A stretch of DNA of 54,717 nt from Sphingobacteriales bacterium 44-15 (GTDB taxonomy: Bacteria > Bacteroidota > Bacteroidia > Chitinophagales > Chitinophagaceae), in the NCBI GenBank assembly GCA_001899685.1, contig MKWG01000028.1, positions 1 through 54,717 on the forward strand. Direction: 5' to 3'. Under the pieces are notes generated by a model. The model worked only from the letters and a program-made list of their open reading frames with translations, searched no databases and had not been told where the DNA came from. Shown piece after piece: positions 1 to 9,853 of the stretch. How positions within the stretch are numbered: position 1 is the stretch's first letter; each line of letters opens with the position of its first letter. The position numbers and the translations under genes are program-made.

Positions 1-197
1 TTCTGTATCCTGGCTTCTGATTCCGTTTTAATTAAATAGGACATAACTTTCTCTTTAATGATCTTTTATCTTTAAAATATTATTGGTTATACGTTACTAT
101 AACAGTTACCCATAAATTGAAATTTTAGGGGTTATTACATTGAAAAACAGTGTCACCTGTTTAATTTTTGACTTAGTCTTCTGAAGTGTATCATTCC

Positions 198-1637
198 TTA
201 GTTGCCATAAATGATCCATGGATCATTTATATTTTTTATTTTATCAAAAACCTTTTTCTTAAACTGATTAACCAGCGCAGGTTGTTCACTTGCTATATTC
301 TTCAGTTGAAATGGATCGGATTTGTTATCGAACAGTAATATTCCTGTTTCTTTACCTTCATTATTCCGTTGCATTACAAATGTGTAACGATCATTCCTCA
401 ACCCCCGCATTCCCCCCAGTGCATTCCAGGGATTACAAAGCAGGTAAAGCGTAAACTCAGGGGCGCCGGGCTTTTTGCCGGAGAAGTATGCAGAGAGATC
501 CTGTCCTTCAACGGCAGATGGTATTTGTTGCTTAAGCCCGATGAGAGAAAGAAGGGAAGGCATCATATCCGGCACACTGATCTGCAAATCGTTTATTCCC
601 GGCTTTAATTTTCCAGTCCAGCGGATCACCAGAGGAATACGGAATGATTCCTCGTAAGGAACTACTTTGGCCATCAACCCGTGACTTCCCATCATTTCAC
701 CATGATCCGAAGTGAATACTACTATTGTATTTTCTGACTGCCCGCTGGCTTCCAGCGCTTTCAGTATCCGCCCGACCTGTTCGTCCACGCCCGTTACACA
801 GGCAAAATAATCGGCCACACTTTGCCGGGCAACATCGCCTTGCTCTCCCCCGGGAACATTAGGCCTGTTTAATAGCTTTTTAACAGGGGTATCTTTGTAT
901 ATCTTTTTATATTTTTCCGGAACTTCATTAAACGGGCTGTGAGGCGGGTTCATCGAAATGAATAGAGCCCAGGGCTTATCTGTATTAGCCCCGATAAAGT
1001 TGATTGCCACATCCGCTTCGTGCTCCGGCGACCATTTCCCGGCAAACAAAGTGTCTTCAACCGGCGAATCGTTTACCCAGTAATAAGGATTGAGATGTTC
1101 GTTGTAACACCCGTAAGCATGCCAGAAATCAAAGCCATGTCTTTTTCTCCCGGGAGGCGTATACGTATCCCAGATACTATCTCTCCAGTCATCAACATCC
1201 GGACCCTTAGGCGCATCAAGATGCCATTTGCCGATATAACCGCAGTAATATCCGTTATTTTTCAAAACATCAGAAAAACAGGTTTCATCTTCATGTAAAA
1301 AATTCTGAAACTTACGGGTGCTCGTATTGCAATTTGTCAACACATTGTTTGAAAAGCTATACTTCCCGGTCATCAACATTCCCCTGTAGGGAGAACAAAT
1401 TGGCCGGTTACTTACCGCATTTGCAAATACGATACCCTGTTCTGCAAGCCTGTCTATATTGGGAGTTTTTACTGGATCCTCTCTCATAAATCCCATTGCC
1501 TGGGCACGAAACTGATCCGGGAAGATAAAAAGTAGATTGGGCTGATTTACAGATTCCTTTGAAACATTGCCAGCGCAGAGTGCTGAAAGAATTTCCACCA
1601 ACAGAAAAAAATAATTCACCGGGAACAACATATTCAT
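198..1637 (-). CDS. Secreted sulfatase, type I (formylglycine-dependent)
   Basis: Predicted to hydrolyse sulfate esters, probably on a glycan, in the periplasm or at the cell surface. The 479-residue protein starts with a hydrophobic signal segment (about 1-22). The sulfatase signature CSPYR is at 81-85, so Cys81 is the residue expected to be matured to formylglycine. Other family positions are visible: FPDQ near 40-42 (the usual second metal Asp is Gln42), GKWH at 137-140, NPPHSPF with His234, and SDHG with Asp312/His313. The length is normal for the S1 family. It is the last gene of the minus-strand run and follows the GH3 gene by 69 bases, which suggests co-transcription with the SusC/SusD/GH3 unit. 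The family is secure; the substrate is unknown. The last codons overlap a 24-bp perfect palindrome. Confidence 0.93.
   Translation of the reverse strand: MNMLFPVNYFFLLVEILSALCAGNVSKESVNQPNLLFIFPDQFRAQAMGFMREDPVKTPNIDRLAEQGIVFANAVSNRPICSPYRGMLMTGKYSFSNNVLTNCNTSTRKFQNFLHEDETCFSDVLKNNGYYCGYIGKWHLDAPKGPDVDDWRDSIWDTYTPPGRKRHGFDFWHAYGCYNEHLNPYYWVNDSPVEDTLFAGKWSPEHEADVAINFIGANTDKPWALFISMNPPHSPFNEVPEKYKKIYKDTPVKKLLNRPNVPGGEQGDVARQSVADYFACVTGVDEQVGRILKALEASGQSENTIVVFTSDHGEMMGSHGLMAKVVPYEESFRIPLVIRWTGKLKPGINDLQISVPDMMPSLLSLIGLKQQIPSAVEGQDLSAYFSGKKPGAPEFTLYLLCNPWNALGGMRGLRNDRYTFVMQRNNEGKETGILLFDNKSDPFQLKNIASEQPALVNQFKKKVFDKIKNINDPWIIYGN
207..230. terminator. Perfect 24-bp palindrome, possible plus-strand terminator
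   Basis: Positions 207-230 are a perfect palindrome with arms ATAAATGATCCA and TGGATCATTTAT. On the plus strand it is followed by ATTTTTTATTTT, so it could terminate a plus-strand transcript entering from the left. On the minus strand it lies inside the last codons of the sulfatase gene and has no T-tract after it. It is AT-rich and has no spacer loop, so it would be a weak terminator; a protein-binding site is possible. Confidence 0.35.
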
Positions 1638-1706
1638 TGTTCTTTATTGTTTTAGTATTGAAAAGTTTTTGCGGTTTAAATACCGGTAATACCTTTTCGT
1701 AATTAC

Positions 1707-4073
1707 CTAAGTGCCGGTAATATTGATCCTATCTTTTAGCCTGATGTCCTCAGCCGATGCCCCGATCATAATTTCAAACTCACCGGGCTCAACAGTGTAA
1801 TGCATGTGCTTATCCCAAAGGCCAAGCTCATTGCATGGAATTCTAAAACTGAGGACAGTAGTTTTCGAGGGACGGATCTCTATCTTTTTGAATCCCTTCA
1901 GTACTTTAACCGGAGTGGTAACAGAGCTTATTTTATCATTTATATATACCTGGACAACCTCCTTACCGGTAATGGAACCAACATTTTTCACTTTAATAGT
2001 TAACTCAATAGTATCTGTTTCTTTTAATTTCTTTTGTTTGATGTTCAGGTCGGAATATTCAAATGCAGTATAACTTAAGCCATAACCGAAAGGGAATAAA
2101 GGATCAGTAGGTGAAAATACATAATCTCTTCCCGGATTGCCCGGACTGCCGGGCTTGTGGTAAATTCCTCTCCCGGAAGGCTTGTAATTATAGAATACGG
2201 GCACATGACCTGCGCTCTGCGGAACCGACATCGTAAGTTTTCCTGAAGGGACCACTTCCCCGAATAATATGCGGGCAACGGCATTGCCCCCTTCTTCTCC
2301 CGGATACCAGGCGTCAAGAATAGCCGGGATATGTTCTTTTTCCCAGGGAATACTATACGGGCGGCCATGAACCATAACCAGTATAATGGGTTTGCCTGTT
2401 TTGCTGATGGCCCGGATCAGTTCAGGCTGAATTCCCGGAGGCGTTAATTCAGACCTGTCATATCCCTCTCCACCGGTTGGATACCCGCCCTGGTCGGCCA
2501 ACTCACCCCATCCCACACCCGACAAAGACATGCTGGACCCGCCGATCACCAATACAACCACATCACTGTTGTACGCAGCATCAACTGCTTCTTTAAAGCC
2601 GCTGCTGTCTAAACTCGTGATACCGCAACCCCTGGCATAATTAACCCTGATCTTATCTTTCGTGATATTTTTTATGCCTTCGAGAATAGTAACGCCGGTT
2701 GAATTATCTTTCGAAATACTATAGTCGCCATATTCAACCTGGTTCGCATTCGGGCCGATAACAGCAATTGAGTTTAATCCGGAAAACTTAAGCGGCAATA
2801 AATTATCCTGGTTCTTCAGCAATACAACAGATTCCTCGGCAATTTCACGGGCCAGTTTAACCGATGCCTTCGTATGAACAAGGTCTGATATCTTTCTGGG
2901 GGCAAAATATGGCTTATCAAATAATCCTGCCCTGAATTTAACCGTAAGAATCCTTTTTACAGACTCATCTACCAGTTCAGCTATTTCTTTATCATTTTTC
3001 GCCAACCCTATCAACTCTGAATAAGCATAATCAGAGCCTTCCTGGTCAACCCCGGCTTTGAGAGCGAGTACCGCTGTTTCTTTTTTGCTGGCAGTGATCT
3101 TATGGAATGTTTGTAACATGCCCACAGCGCCATAATCAGCAAACACATAACCATTAAAACCATATTCCTTTCGCAATACATCTTTAAGCAAATATTCGTT
3201 GGCATGAACAGGAATACCGTTTACTTCATTGTAGGCTGGCATTATCGAATATACATTTGCCTCCCTGACAGCCTTTTCAAAGGGATACAAATGAAGCGAC
3301 CGCAGATCTCTTGGACCGACTTCAACAGGCGCGATGTTTATTCCCGCAGTAGGAACACTATATGCTACATAATGTTTTGCAGTGCTGATCAGATGTCCTT
3401 CAGGAATATATTCCCTGGTTATTTTCGGGTCTCCCTGCAATCCTGTTACAAAGGCTTTTCCCATTTCAGCAACAAGATACGGGTCTTCCCCAAAGCATTC
3501 TTCCACTCTGCCGTACCGGGGATCTCTTGCTATGTCGAACAGTGGAGCAAAGAGCTGATCACATCCCGTCAAACCTGCTTCATAAGCGATAACCTCCGCC
3601 ATTTTTTTTATCAGGTCCGGGTTCCAAGTGCATCCCTGCCCGATGGATTGAGGAAAATTCGTTGCACCATAAGCCAATTGCCCGTGGATCCCGCCCAGGT
3701 CTACCTGAATGGCAGGAATCCCTAACCGGGTATTTTTCCTGAGATACTGATCGGCAGCTTCTGAAAAGCGGGCAATACGATCAATATCAGCAATCACAGG
3801 ATCAAGGCAACCAATACTCTCACCCTGGAATAATTTTTCTAACGATTCCCTGGTAACATTTCCTTTTTCGTCCTGTTTAAGCTCAGCGAGGTCAAGCTTC
3901 AACATCTGCCCGACCTTTTCCTCAATGGTCATCCGGCTTAGTAAGTCATTCACTCTGTCCTCAACCTTCAAAGCCGGGTTTTTATAAGGCAATAGCTGTG
4001 CATGCAAGGCATTTATAAAAAAAACAACTGACAGGAAAAATAATACAACTGAATGGAGTACTCTATTGCTCAT
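1707..4073 (-). CDS. Glycoside hydrolase family 3 (beta-glucosidase/xylosidase type)
   Basis: Exo-acting beta-glycosidase, expected in the periplasm, releasing glucose, xylose or a related sugar from oligosaccharides. The ORF can be read upstream to 4139, but those 22 residues are low-complexity and come from repeat DNA. The ATG at 4073 gives a clean signal peptide (MSNRVLHSVVLFFLSVVF..., ending ALHAQ), so it is preferred and gives 788 residues. The GH3 N-domain carries the KHYVAY motif and the nucleophile region YVFADYGAVG (Asp about 313 from the chosen start). The GH3 C-domain (HGRPYSIPWE, WYPGEEGG) is followed by a fibronectin-III-like domain at the C-terminus, the BglX-like layout. It is encoded after the SusD-like gene, separated by 265 bases of hairpin-rich DNA, and before a sulfatase. 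Beta-glucosidase is the default expectation; beta-xylosidase cannot be excluded. Confidence 0.95.
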   Translation of the reverse strand: MSNRVLHSVVLFFLSVVFFINALHAQLLPYKNPALKVEDRVNDLLSRMTIEEKVGQMLKLDLAELKQDEKGNVTRESLEKLFQGESIGCLDPVIADIDRIARFSEAADQYLRKNTRLGIPAIQVDLGGIHGQLAYGATNFPQSIGQGCTWNPDLIKKMAEVIAYEAGLTGCDQLFAPLFDIARDPRYGRVEECFGEDPYLVAEMGKAFVTGLQGDPKITREYIPEGHLISTAKHYVAYSVPTAGINIAPVEVGPRDLRSLHLYPFEKAVREANVYSIMPAYNEVNGIPVHANEYLLKDVLRKEYGFNGYVFADYGAVGMLQTFHKITASKKETAVLALKAGVDQEGSDYAYSELIGLAKNDKEIAELVDESVKRILTVKFRAGLFDKPYFAPRKISDLVHTKASVKLAREIAEESVVLLKNQDNLLPLKFSGLNSIAVIGPNANQVEYGDYSISKDNSTGVTILEGIKNITKDKIRVNYARGCGITSLDSSGFKEAVDAAYNSDVVVLVIGGSSMSLSGVGWGELADQGGYPTGGEGYDRSELTPPGIQPELIRAISKTGKPIILVMVHGRPYSIPWEKEHIPAILDAWYPGEEGGNAVARILFGEVVPSGKLTMSVPQSAGHVPVFYNYKPSGRGIYHKPGSPGNPGRDYVFSPTDPLFPFGYGLSYTAFEYSDLNIKQKKLKETDTIELTIKVKNVGSITGKEVVQVYINDKISSVTTPVKVLKGFKKIEIRPSKTTVLSFRIPCNELGLWDKHMHYTVEPGEFEIMIGASAEDIRLKDRINITGT

Positions 4074-4139
4074 TGACTTCTTTATTAAGATATATGCTCT
4101 TTTAGCTGACTTTGGCCCTTTGACTGCCCGACTAGTCAT

Positions 4140-4338
4140 TCAGGCGGGCGTAATTCCTTAGCGTGCTTTGCGGTAAAAAATAACCGCAAAGAAAATACAA
4201 AGCCTGCCTGTCGGTAGTCAGGTTTTTCGCCTGCCTGAACGAATCATTCGGGCAGGCAAAGACCATTAAGAAATCCAATGGGCATCCCCCATGTTTTGCA
4301 GGCGCGCCTGTTGGCGCTAATTTGAAATACGCTCAAAA
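4140..4338. repeat. Intercistronic repeat region with two hairpins
   Basis: This DNA between the SusD-like and GH3 genes holds no gene. A perfect 9-bp hairpin (CTTTGCGGT/ACCGCAAAG, 4166-4174 and 4183-4191, 8-base loop) is followed by a GCCTGCC-family element. That element is CCTGCCTGTCGG at 4203-4214, then GCCTGCC (4229-4235) pairing with GGCAGGC (4251-4257), with an inner CGAAT/ATTCG pair. Next to the SusD stop there is a segment ending GCTAATTTGAAATACG, which recurs after the AraC gene at 38579. The minus-strand transcript would be strongly folded here. The role may be mRNA processing, partial termination, or simply a REP-like element. Confidence 0.6.
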
Positions 4339-6033
4339 CTATTGCCAGCCCGGATTTTGAGTTAAATTCGGATTTAAATTCAACTCTTCCGCCGGTATTG
4401 AACTTAGATAATCCCGGTTTTCTTTGAATTGATAACCATCAGGTAAAAAATTCTGAAAATAATCAATTAACCCGTTAGCATCCAAAAGCGGATGGTAAGA
4501 GGGGAATTCACTTTGATCGAACGGATAGCCTTTAGGCCGTTTTCCCTTAAACAATTTATGAGCTGCCCACCGTTTATAATCATCCTCCCTGAAGCCTTCG
4601 AGCGCCAGCTCAACCCTGCGTTCTCTTCTTATGTCGTATAACTCATTAGAAATTGGATATCCATAGTCTACTACATTAGGATCAGAGCTTTGCGGATGGA
4701 CAACAAAATCAGGCATGCCTACTCTGGCCCGAAGCTGGTTCAATGCATTATAGGCGACATCTCCTTTTAATTCATAAAGCGCTTCCGCGTAATTTAACAG
4801 CACTTCTCCATACCGGAAAAGAATATAACCCGTTTCACTATTCCCGCCACCGGTAGCCCCGGCGCCCGGGGAATTCGGGTTCGAGCATTTTTTTAATTGG
4901 AAGCCGGTAGGGTTAAGCATTGAACTCACCTGGTCTACCCCCGGTTTTCCAAAAACCTGCCCTTTGCTTACTGATACAACATCTCCGGGCGCCCATACCG
5001 TCGCATGAAGCCTGGGGTCAACATCCTGGGATATTTTCGTTAAAAATGCGTTCCCTTTGGTTGTTGATGCAAGTGTAAGATAATCGTAAGGTTCTCCATT
5101 TTTGCCGAGATAGCTTGAGACCAAAGACCAGGTAATCCCTATTTCAAAGGGAGCGAAAGTTGTTGAATACTGAACATCATTAGATAAGCCATCCTTGATG
5201 TTGTATGCCCTGTAAAGTAAGACTTCATTGGCAGAAGACATATTGTCCAACCCGAACAATTTATAATAATCATTATAGATCCCAACCTGGTAATTCCCGC
5301 TCATTAATTCTTCGGCGGCATCAGTGCATGCTTTAAAGTACTTATTCGGATCTGCCCCGGGTGTTCCAAAAACAGAGCCCGCATGATATTTCTGCCAGCT
5401 TCCTTCATAAAGGGCAACCCTCGTTTTAAAAGCCAGGGCAGCTTCTTTGTTAATACGGTTATTACCATATTTTGACCGGGGGCTAAGCACCTCAATAGCA
5501 TGGTTCAGATCAGCCAGTATCGAGTCAACGACCAGCGTTCTGGGATCCCGGGGACGCGACAGTTCCTCCTTGGATGTTGGTAATAATTCTGTTGAAACCC
5601 AGGGCACATCCCCGTATTTTTCGACAAGTCCAAAATAATACCATGCACGGAAAAAATAAGCCTCACCCAGAAAATGCTTATATACATCGAAATTATCTTT
5701 GCACTTCTGATAATTATCCAAAAAAATATTAACACCCCGGATGTTCGACCACTCGCTTGTCCATCTTCCGGCAGTAGTTCCCCTTTCACCATTTAAGATA
5801 GCATTAGGCGTCCCTTCCATTGCATTATCTGCATTCCTGATTGAGTAGCCAATTCCAAATTGCCAAAGGCTGTGGGATGGAAATGTAGGATAAAACTGGA
5901 TAACATAGTTCTCAAGATCCTTGGCAGTCTGCCAATAACTATCAGTGCCAATCTGATCTAAAGGAGGACGGTCGAGAAATTTCTTGCATGAACAGAACAG
6001 GAACAGGAGTATGATTAGTTTTATTTGTTTCAT
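4339..6033 (-). CDS. SusD/RagB family outer-membrane glycan-binding lipoprotein
   Basis: Surface lipoprotein that captures oligosaccharides and forms the lid of the adjacent SusC channel. The 564-residue protein has a lipoprotein signal, MKQIKLIILLFLFCSCKK, with the lipobox Cys at 16. The N-terminal region (FLDRPPLDQIGTDSYWQTAKDLENYV) is typical of the SusD_3/RagB N-domain. The later TPR-like and RagB regions include GEAYFFRAWYYFGLVEKYGDVPW and the C-terminal YDIRRERRVELALEGFREDDYKRW signature. It starts 29 bases after the SusC stop, the standard susC-susD arrangement. The ligand is not readable from sequence; the neighbouring GH3 and sulfatase point to a beta-linked, possibly sulfated oligosaccharide. 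Confidence 0.96.
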   Translation of the reverse strand: MKQIKLIILLFLFCSCKKFLDRPPLDQIGTDSYWQTAKDLENYVIQFYPTFPSHSLWQFGIGYSIRNADNAMEGTPNAILNGERGTTAGRWTSEWSNIRGVNIFLDNYQKCKDNFDVYKHFLGEAYFFRAWYYFGLVEKYGDVPWVSTELLPTSKEELSRPRDPRTLVVDSILADLNHAIEVLSPRSKYGNNRINKEAALAFKTRVALYEGSWQKYHAGSVFGTPGADPNKYFKACTDAAEELMSGNYQVGIYNDYYKLFGLDNMSSANEVLLYRAYNIKDGLSNDVQYSTTFAPFEIGITWSLVSSYLGKNGEPYDYLTLASTTKGNAFLTKISQDVDPRLHATVWAPGDVVSVSKGQVFGKPGVDQVSSMLNPTGFQLKKCSNPNSPGAGATGGGNSETGYILFRYGEVLLNYAEALYELKGDVAYNALNQLRARVGMPDFVVHPQSSDPNVVDYGYPISNELYDIRRERRVELALEGFREDDYKRWAAHKLFKGKRPKGYPFDQSEFPSYHPLLDANGLIDYFQNFLPDGYQFKENRDYLSSIPAEELNLNPNLTQNPGWQ

Positions 6034-6062
6034 TACCGTAATTTTTAGAAAACAATAAGTAT

Positions 6063-9000
6063 TTATAATACAATGTTTATTCCCATCGAAACCATTTTAT
6101 CAGCGCGATAAGTTGCACCTAAAGTATTGCTGAATCCCAATGCAGTAGGATCTAACCCCCTGATCAAACTTGTCATTGTCCATAAGTTTTCACCCGATAT
6201 ATATATTCTTACTTTTTGTAAGTGAAGATTCCTTAACAAGGACTGGGACAGATTATATCCCAACTGTACATTCTGCAACCTGGCATAAGATAAATTCAGT
6301 AAATACCGGGTAGAGGGCTGCTCATTCTTATAGTTTTGATCAGCTTGTATATAACGCTTGGGCCAAAAAGCATTAAGGTTAATATTCGCATCTCCTTCGT
6401 ACAGCCCGGTGTACTTGTCTCCGGGCTGGTCGCGGAAATAATCCAGATGGTCGGTTGTGAGTGCGGTGTGCAACCAGGTTTTTATGCCCCAGTATTCGTA
6501 ATTAGAAACGTTAGCATTCTCCGTTACAAAAAAATCTCTTTTCGCCGTGCCTTTGATCAGGAAAGAAAAGTCAAAGCCTTTATATTCAAACCCGGCGCTT
6601 AGCCCCCATTGATACCTGGGGGTATTATTCCCAATGACCGAAAGATCGCCCGGATCATTTATGGAATTGGTACCGCTGTTTACTTTACCGTCTCCGTTTT
6701 TGTCAAGGTATTTTAAATCGCCCGGATTCCATTTATTATAAATATAGGATAAGTTCACCTTGCTTAAATAAGCGTCTACTTCATCCTGGGATTTAAATAA
6801 TTCATTTGCTGTGTAACCCCATATTTCTCCTACTTTTTTCCCGCGATACCAATCTGTAATAATGCCGGTAGGATTCAGATAATCCAGCACAACCGACTGT
6901 GCATCGGACAGGTTAAAAGAAGCAAAATAGGATAAACCTGAATTTTTAATCTCGTGGTTCCACCTTATGGTAGCTTCCCATCCTCTTGTTCTTAATGTTG
7001 AGTTATTGGAATTAGGAACTGATGCGCCCAACACTCCCGGGAGCGGGTCCGAAGGTCCGATCATATTTTTTGTAACACGTTCAAACAGGTCAAAATCAAG
7101 TTGCAATTTATTGTTCAGGAATCCCATATTCAACCCAATATTTTTTGTGGTTGCGGTCTCCCAGGTCAGATCAGGGCTTACCAGACTGGGAGTAGATGTA
7201 TACCCCAGCGGACGGGTCGTTCCGTAGTTAAACAGCCAGTTCAGTTGTCCGGATTGCAACGGGATGAGCGCTAAATCCTGGTAAGAGGCTACCTGCTGGT
7301 TTCCCAACTGGCCCCATGATCCTCTCAGCTTGAAAATATTCACATAACTCCCAATAGCTTTCCAGAATTTTTCCCTGTTCAGATTCCAGCCCACCGAGAA
7401 AGACGGGAAGAATCCCCAACGGTTACCCTGCTTAAACCTGGAAGTACCGTCGTACCTGGCATTAGCTTCAAAAAGATATTTTTCATCAAAATTATAAGTT
7501 GCCCTTCCGAAATAGCCCTGGGTTGACCAGTGCTCCAGGTCCTCACCGGCTATCAGACTTCCATTTGCGGTCTCTAAAGAAGGTACCGTTGGAACAATCA
7601 AATTGGTCTTGGAAGCTGTAAGCTCGTTACTTTGATTTAACTCAAGCTGTGTTCCGGCCATAAGGAACACGTTGTGCCTGCCCAGGTTAAGATCATAGGA
7701 TGAGTAAATATTTGTTGTCCAGTAAGCGATGTTACTGCGAACCTGCTCAATACTGCTTGGAATAGAACCGGCAAAAGGAGACAGGCTGCCATCTACCAGA
7801 TCAGTATAGATAGCCAGCTTCCGGTTAGATTCTTCGATATTGGTAGACTGGTAAGCAAATTCACCATAGATCTTCCACCCTTTGGCGGGCCGCAATTCTG
7901 TTGCTAACACGTGCCAATTCTCTGTTGTTGTATGATCGCTTGTGCCCCCATCTTCTACAAACGGGATTTTTGATTGTATGTTATAATTACCAAAACCATT
8001 ATACTTAGCCTGGGTTGGCACCGTTCTCATAATGTGGAAGAACATATAACTATACGGCATTACCCCGGGCATGCTGGGAAATTCCCTGGTGCTTTTCATA
8101 AAACGGGTTTCGTAACGCAAATCCCACCAGTCTGTAACAGCAGCTTTCACCTTGCCTACCAGGTTATACCTTTTATAATTATCAGTTCCATACTTGATAA
8201 CGCCGTTCTGGTCGGTAAACCCTGATGAGAAATAATAAGTGATTTTATTCGATCCGCCTTTTACTGAAAGGTTATGTTGCTGATTCAGGCTATTGCCATA
8301 GTATTCTTTGTACCAATCATAGTTCGCATGTGAGTCCTGGTTGGTACCCCATGTACCATTTGCCAGAGGCATAGCTTCATAGTAAGTTGCACCTGCCGGA
8401 TAAAACTGCTTTAAGTAGTCCCAGTCCTTATCCTGGTAGGCAATGACCCTGTCTATCGCCGCATCTGAATAAGTACGTCCGCCTCCATTAACCCCGTATT
8501 CATTGATGACCCGGGCAAATGTGTAAGAGTCAAGCATTTTAGGCAGCCTGGCTGTACTGTTCACTGAAACATTACCTGAATAAGTAACAGATAATTTTTC
8601 ATTTTTTTTACCGCTCTTAGTAGTGATCAGGATCACTCCAAACGGCGCCCTGGCGCCATAAATAGCCGATGCCGCTGCATCTTTGAGCACAGAGATAGAC
8701 TCAATATCACTCGGGTTCAGGCGATCCATTTCCCCCGGAAATCCATCAATGACAACATAGGGGCTGCCGCCATTTACTGAGCCCACTCCGCGAATATTGA
8801 TCTTCATGGAGGCTCCGGGTTCAAACCCATTATTCCCTAACGAAAAATCCAGTCCCGGAGATTGTCCCTGCAAAATTTGCGATACTGTGGTAGATTGCCT
8901 GTTCTCTATCTTCTTATTTGAGATTACATCTACTGCCCCTGTCAGGTTTACTTTTTTCTGGGTTCCATATCCAACTACCAGCACTTCGTCCAAAGCAGCA

Positions 9001-9326
9001 GAAGTGCTTACCAAGGAAATATTAATTGTCCTGCGATTATTCACCGCCATCTCTAAAGTTTCATAACCTACATGGCTGATAACTAATATCCCCGCGGGGG
9101 AGACTTTCAGCGAAAAGCGCCCGTTTTCATCTGTCAGCACGCTGGTAACAGTTCCTTTTATTTTCACAGATGCGCCTGTCAGAGGCTCATTTGTTTTTTC
9201 AACAGTTACTGTTCCGGCGACAGGAATGTCCTGTGCGCTCACTGGAGTTCTTAAAAAAAAAGAAAGTAGAAGAAGGGAGGTCCAACGAATAAAAAATTGT
9301 TGCTTTAAATACTTACCATTTCTCAT
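6063..9326 (-). CDS. SusC/RagA TonB-dependent glycan importer (no STN domain)
   Basis: Outer-membrane beta-barrel that imports oligosaccharides with energy from TonB. The 1087-residue protein has a signal peptide ending near PVSAQ (about residue 31). A carboxypeptidase-regulatory-like domain follows (VAGTVTVEKTNEPLTGASVKIKG, about 36-110). The plug begins at DEVLVVGYGTQKKVNLTGAVDVIS and includes the SusC signature VLKDAAASAIYGARAPFGVILITTKSGKK. The barrel then runs to the C-terminus. Unlike the other two SusC proteins in the window it lacks the N-terminal STN domain, so it should not be coupled to an ECF sigma/FecR pair. This fits the absence of such a pair beside it. It heads the susC-susD-GH3-sulfatase unit. 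Confidence 0.96.
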   Translation of the reverse strand: MRNGKYLKQQFFIRWTSLLLLSFFLRTPVSAQDIPVAGTVTVEKTNEPLTGASVKIKGTVTSVLTDENGRFSLKVSPAGILVISHVGYETLEMAVNNRRTINISLVSTSAALDEVLVVGYGTQKKVNLTGAVDVISNKKIENRQSTTVSQILQGQSPGLDFSLGNNGFEPGASMKINIRGVGSVNGGSPYVVIDGFPGEMDRLNPSDIESISVLKDAAASAIYGARAPFGVILITTKSGKKNEKLSVTYSGNVSVNSTARLPKMLDSYTFARVINEYGVNGGGRTYSDAAIDRVIAYQDKDWDYLKQFYPAGATYYEAMPLANGTWGTNQDSHANYDWYKEYYGNSLNQQHNLSVKGGSNKITYYFSSGFTDQNGVIKYGTDNYKRYNLVGKVKAAVTDWWDLRYETRFMKSTREFPSMPGVMPYSYMFFHIMRTVPTQAKYNGFGNYNIQSKIPFVEDGGTSDHTTTENWHVLATELRPAKGWKIYGEFAYQSTNIEESNRKLAIYTDLVDGSLSPFAGSIPSSIEQVRSNIAYWTTNIYSSYDLNLGRHNVFLMAGTQLELNQSNELTASKTNLIVPTVPSLETANGSLIAGEDLEHWSTQGYFGRATYNFDEKYLFEANARYDGTSRFKQGNRWGFFPSFSVGWNLNREKFWKAIGSYVNIFKLRGSWGQLGNQQVASYQDLALIPLQSGQLNWLFNYGTTRPLGYTSTPSLVSPDLTWETATTKNIGLNMGFLNNKLQLDFDLFERVTKNMIGPSDPLPGVLGASVPNSNNSTLRTRGWEATIRWNHEIKNSGLSYFASFNLSDAQSVVLDYLNPTGIITDWYRGKKVGEIWGYTANELFKSQDEVDAYLSKVNLSYIYNKWNPGDLKYLDKNGDGKVNSGTNSINDPGDLSVIGNNTPRYQWGLSAGFEYKGFDFSFLIKGTAKRDFFVTENANVSNYEYWGIKTWLHTALTTDHLDYFRDQPGDKYTGLYEGDANINLNAFWPKRYIQADQNYKNEQPSTRYLLNLSYARLQNVQLGYNLSQSLLRNLHLQKVRIYISGENLWTMTSLIRGLDPTALGFSNTLGATYRADKMVSMGINIVL

Positions 9327-9853
9327 AATGTTGAAGTTTGGATGAGTGGATTGAAAATATTCAACCTATAATTTTAATTACCCGGCTTTTAAAATACGAG
9401 GTAAATGTACTTTCATTAAAAAGTGGAAACAACGACTGTAAATTCAAATAATGACACTCTGTTTGCATTCAATTATACCCTGTGCATATATTAATGCTAT
9501 GTCAACGATAATTTTTCGAATTTCTTTGTGAGAGGTGAGACTTGCTTACCGGTTTACCTGCCGTAGGCATGGCAGGCAGGTGATAAATGTGAGGATAGCA
9601 CATTTGTCGCCTGCGGTTTCACATTTGGCACAACATCAGTTGCTTCATTCCTCGTTTAAAGAGACAGCGTTCTCCAAAGGCATTCAAAAAGAATACTATT
9701 CAAAATCCGGGATTCTGTTATTGCAAACGGAGAAGCTTTAATGGTATGCCAATTGAAATCTAATGCCGGATGATTAGAGTTTCAAATCTTTGTGCAGCAG
9801 GACTTTCATTTGTTAACCGGCATCAAACAAACTAAAAATAGCGCCAAAACGGT
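9327..9853. other. 527-base gene-free region upstream of a susC
   Basis: This interval separates the GH16 gene from the start of the downstream SusC on the minus strand, and must contain any dedicated promoter for the susC-susD-GH3-sulfatase unit. I could not find a convincing Bacteroidota -33/-7 pair (TTTG ... TAnnTTTG) on the minus strand. It contains the dispersed repeat at 9496-9608. A 68-codon open frame overlapping the repeat has no recognisable product and is not called. Confidence 0.5.
9496..9608. repeat. Dispersed palindromic repeat, copy 1
   Basis: Positions 9496-9593 match 26766-26863 with six differences in 98 bases, in the same orientation. The core is ACCTGCC (9556-9562) pairing with GGCAGGT (9575-9581). 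A second imperfect stem joins GATAAATGTG (9582-9591) with CACATTTGTC (9599-9608). The shared GCCTGCC/GGCAGGC core links it to the other intergenic elements of the window. No ORF or transposase is associated, so this is a REP/MITE-like non-autonomous element. Confidence 0.8.

Noticed and set aside
4074-4139. Longer N-terminus of the GH3 protein
   Set aside because: The extra 22 residues come from repeat DNA and would bury the signal peptide; the ATG at 4073 is a better start.
9535-9741. 68-codon plus-strand open frame
   Set aside because: It starts inside the dispersed repeat, has no recognisable motif and its composition follows the palindromes; no ribosome-binding or neighbouring support.
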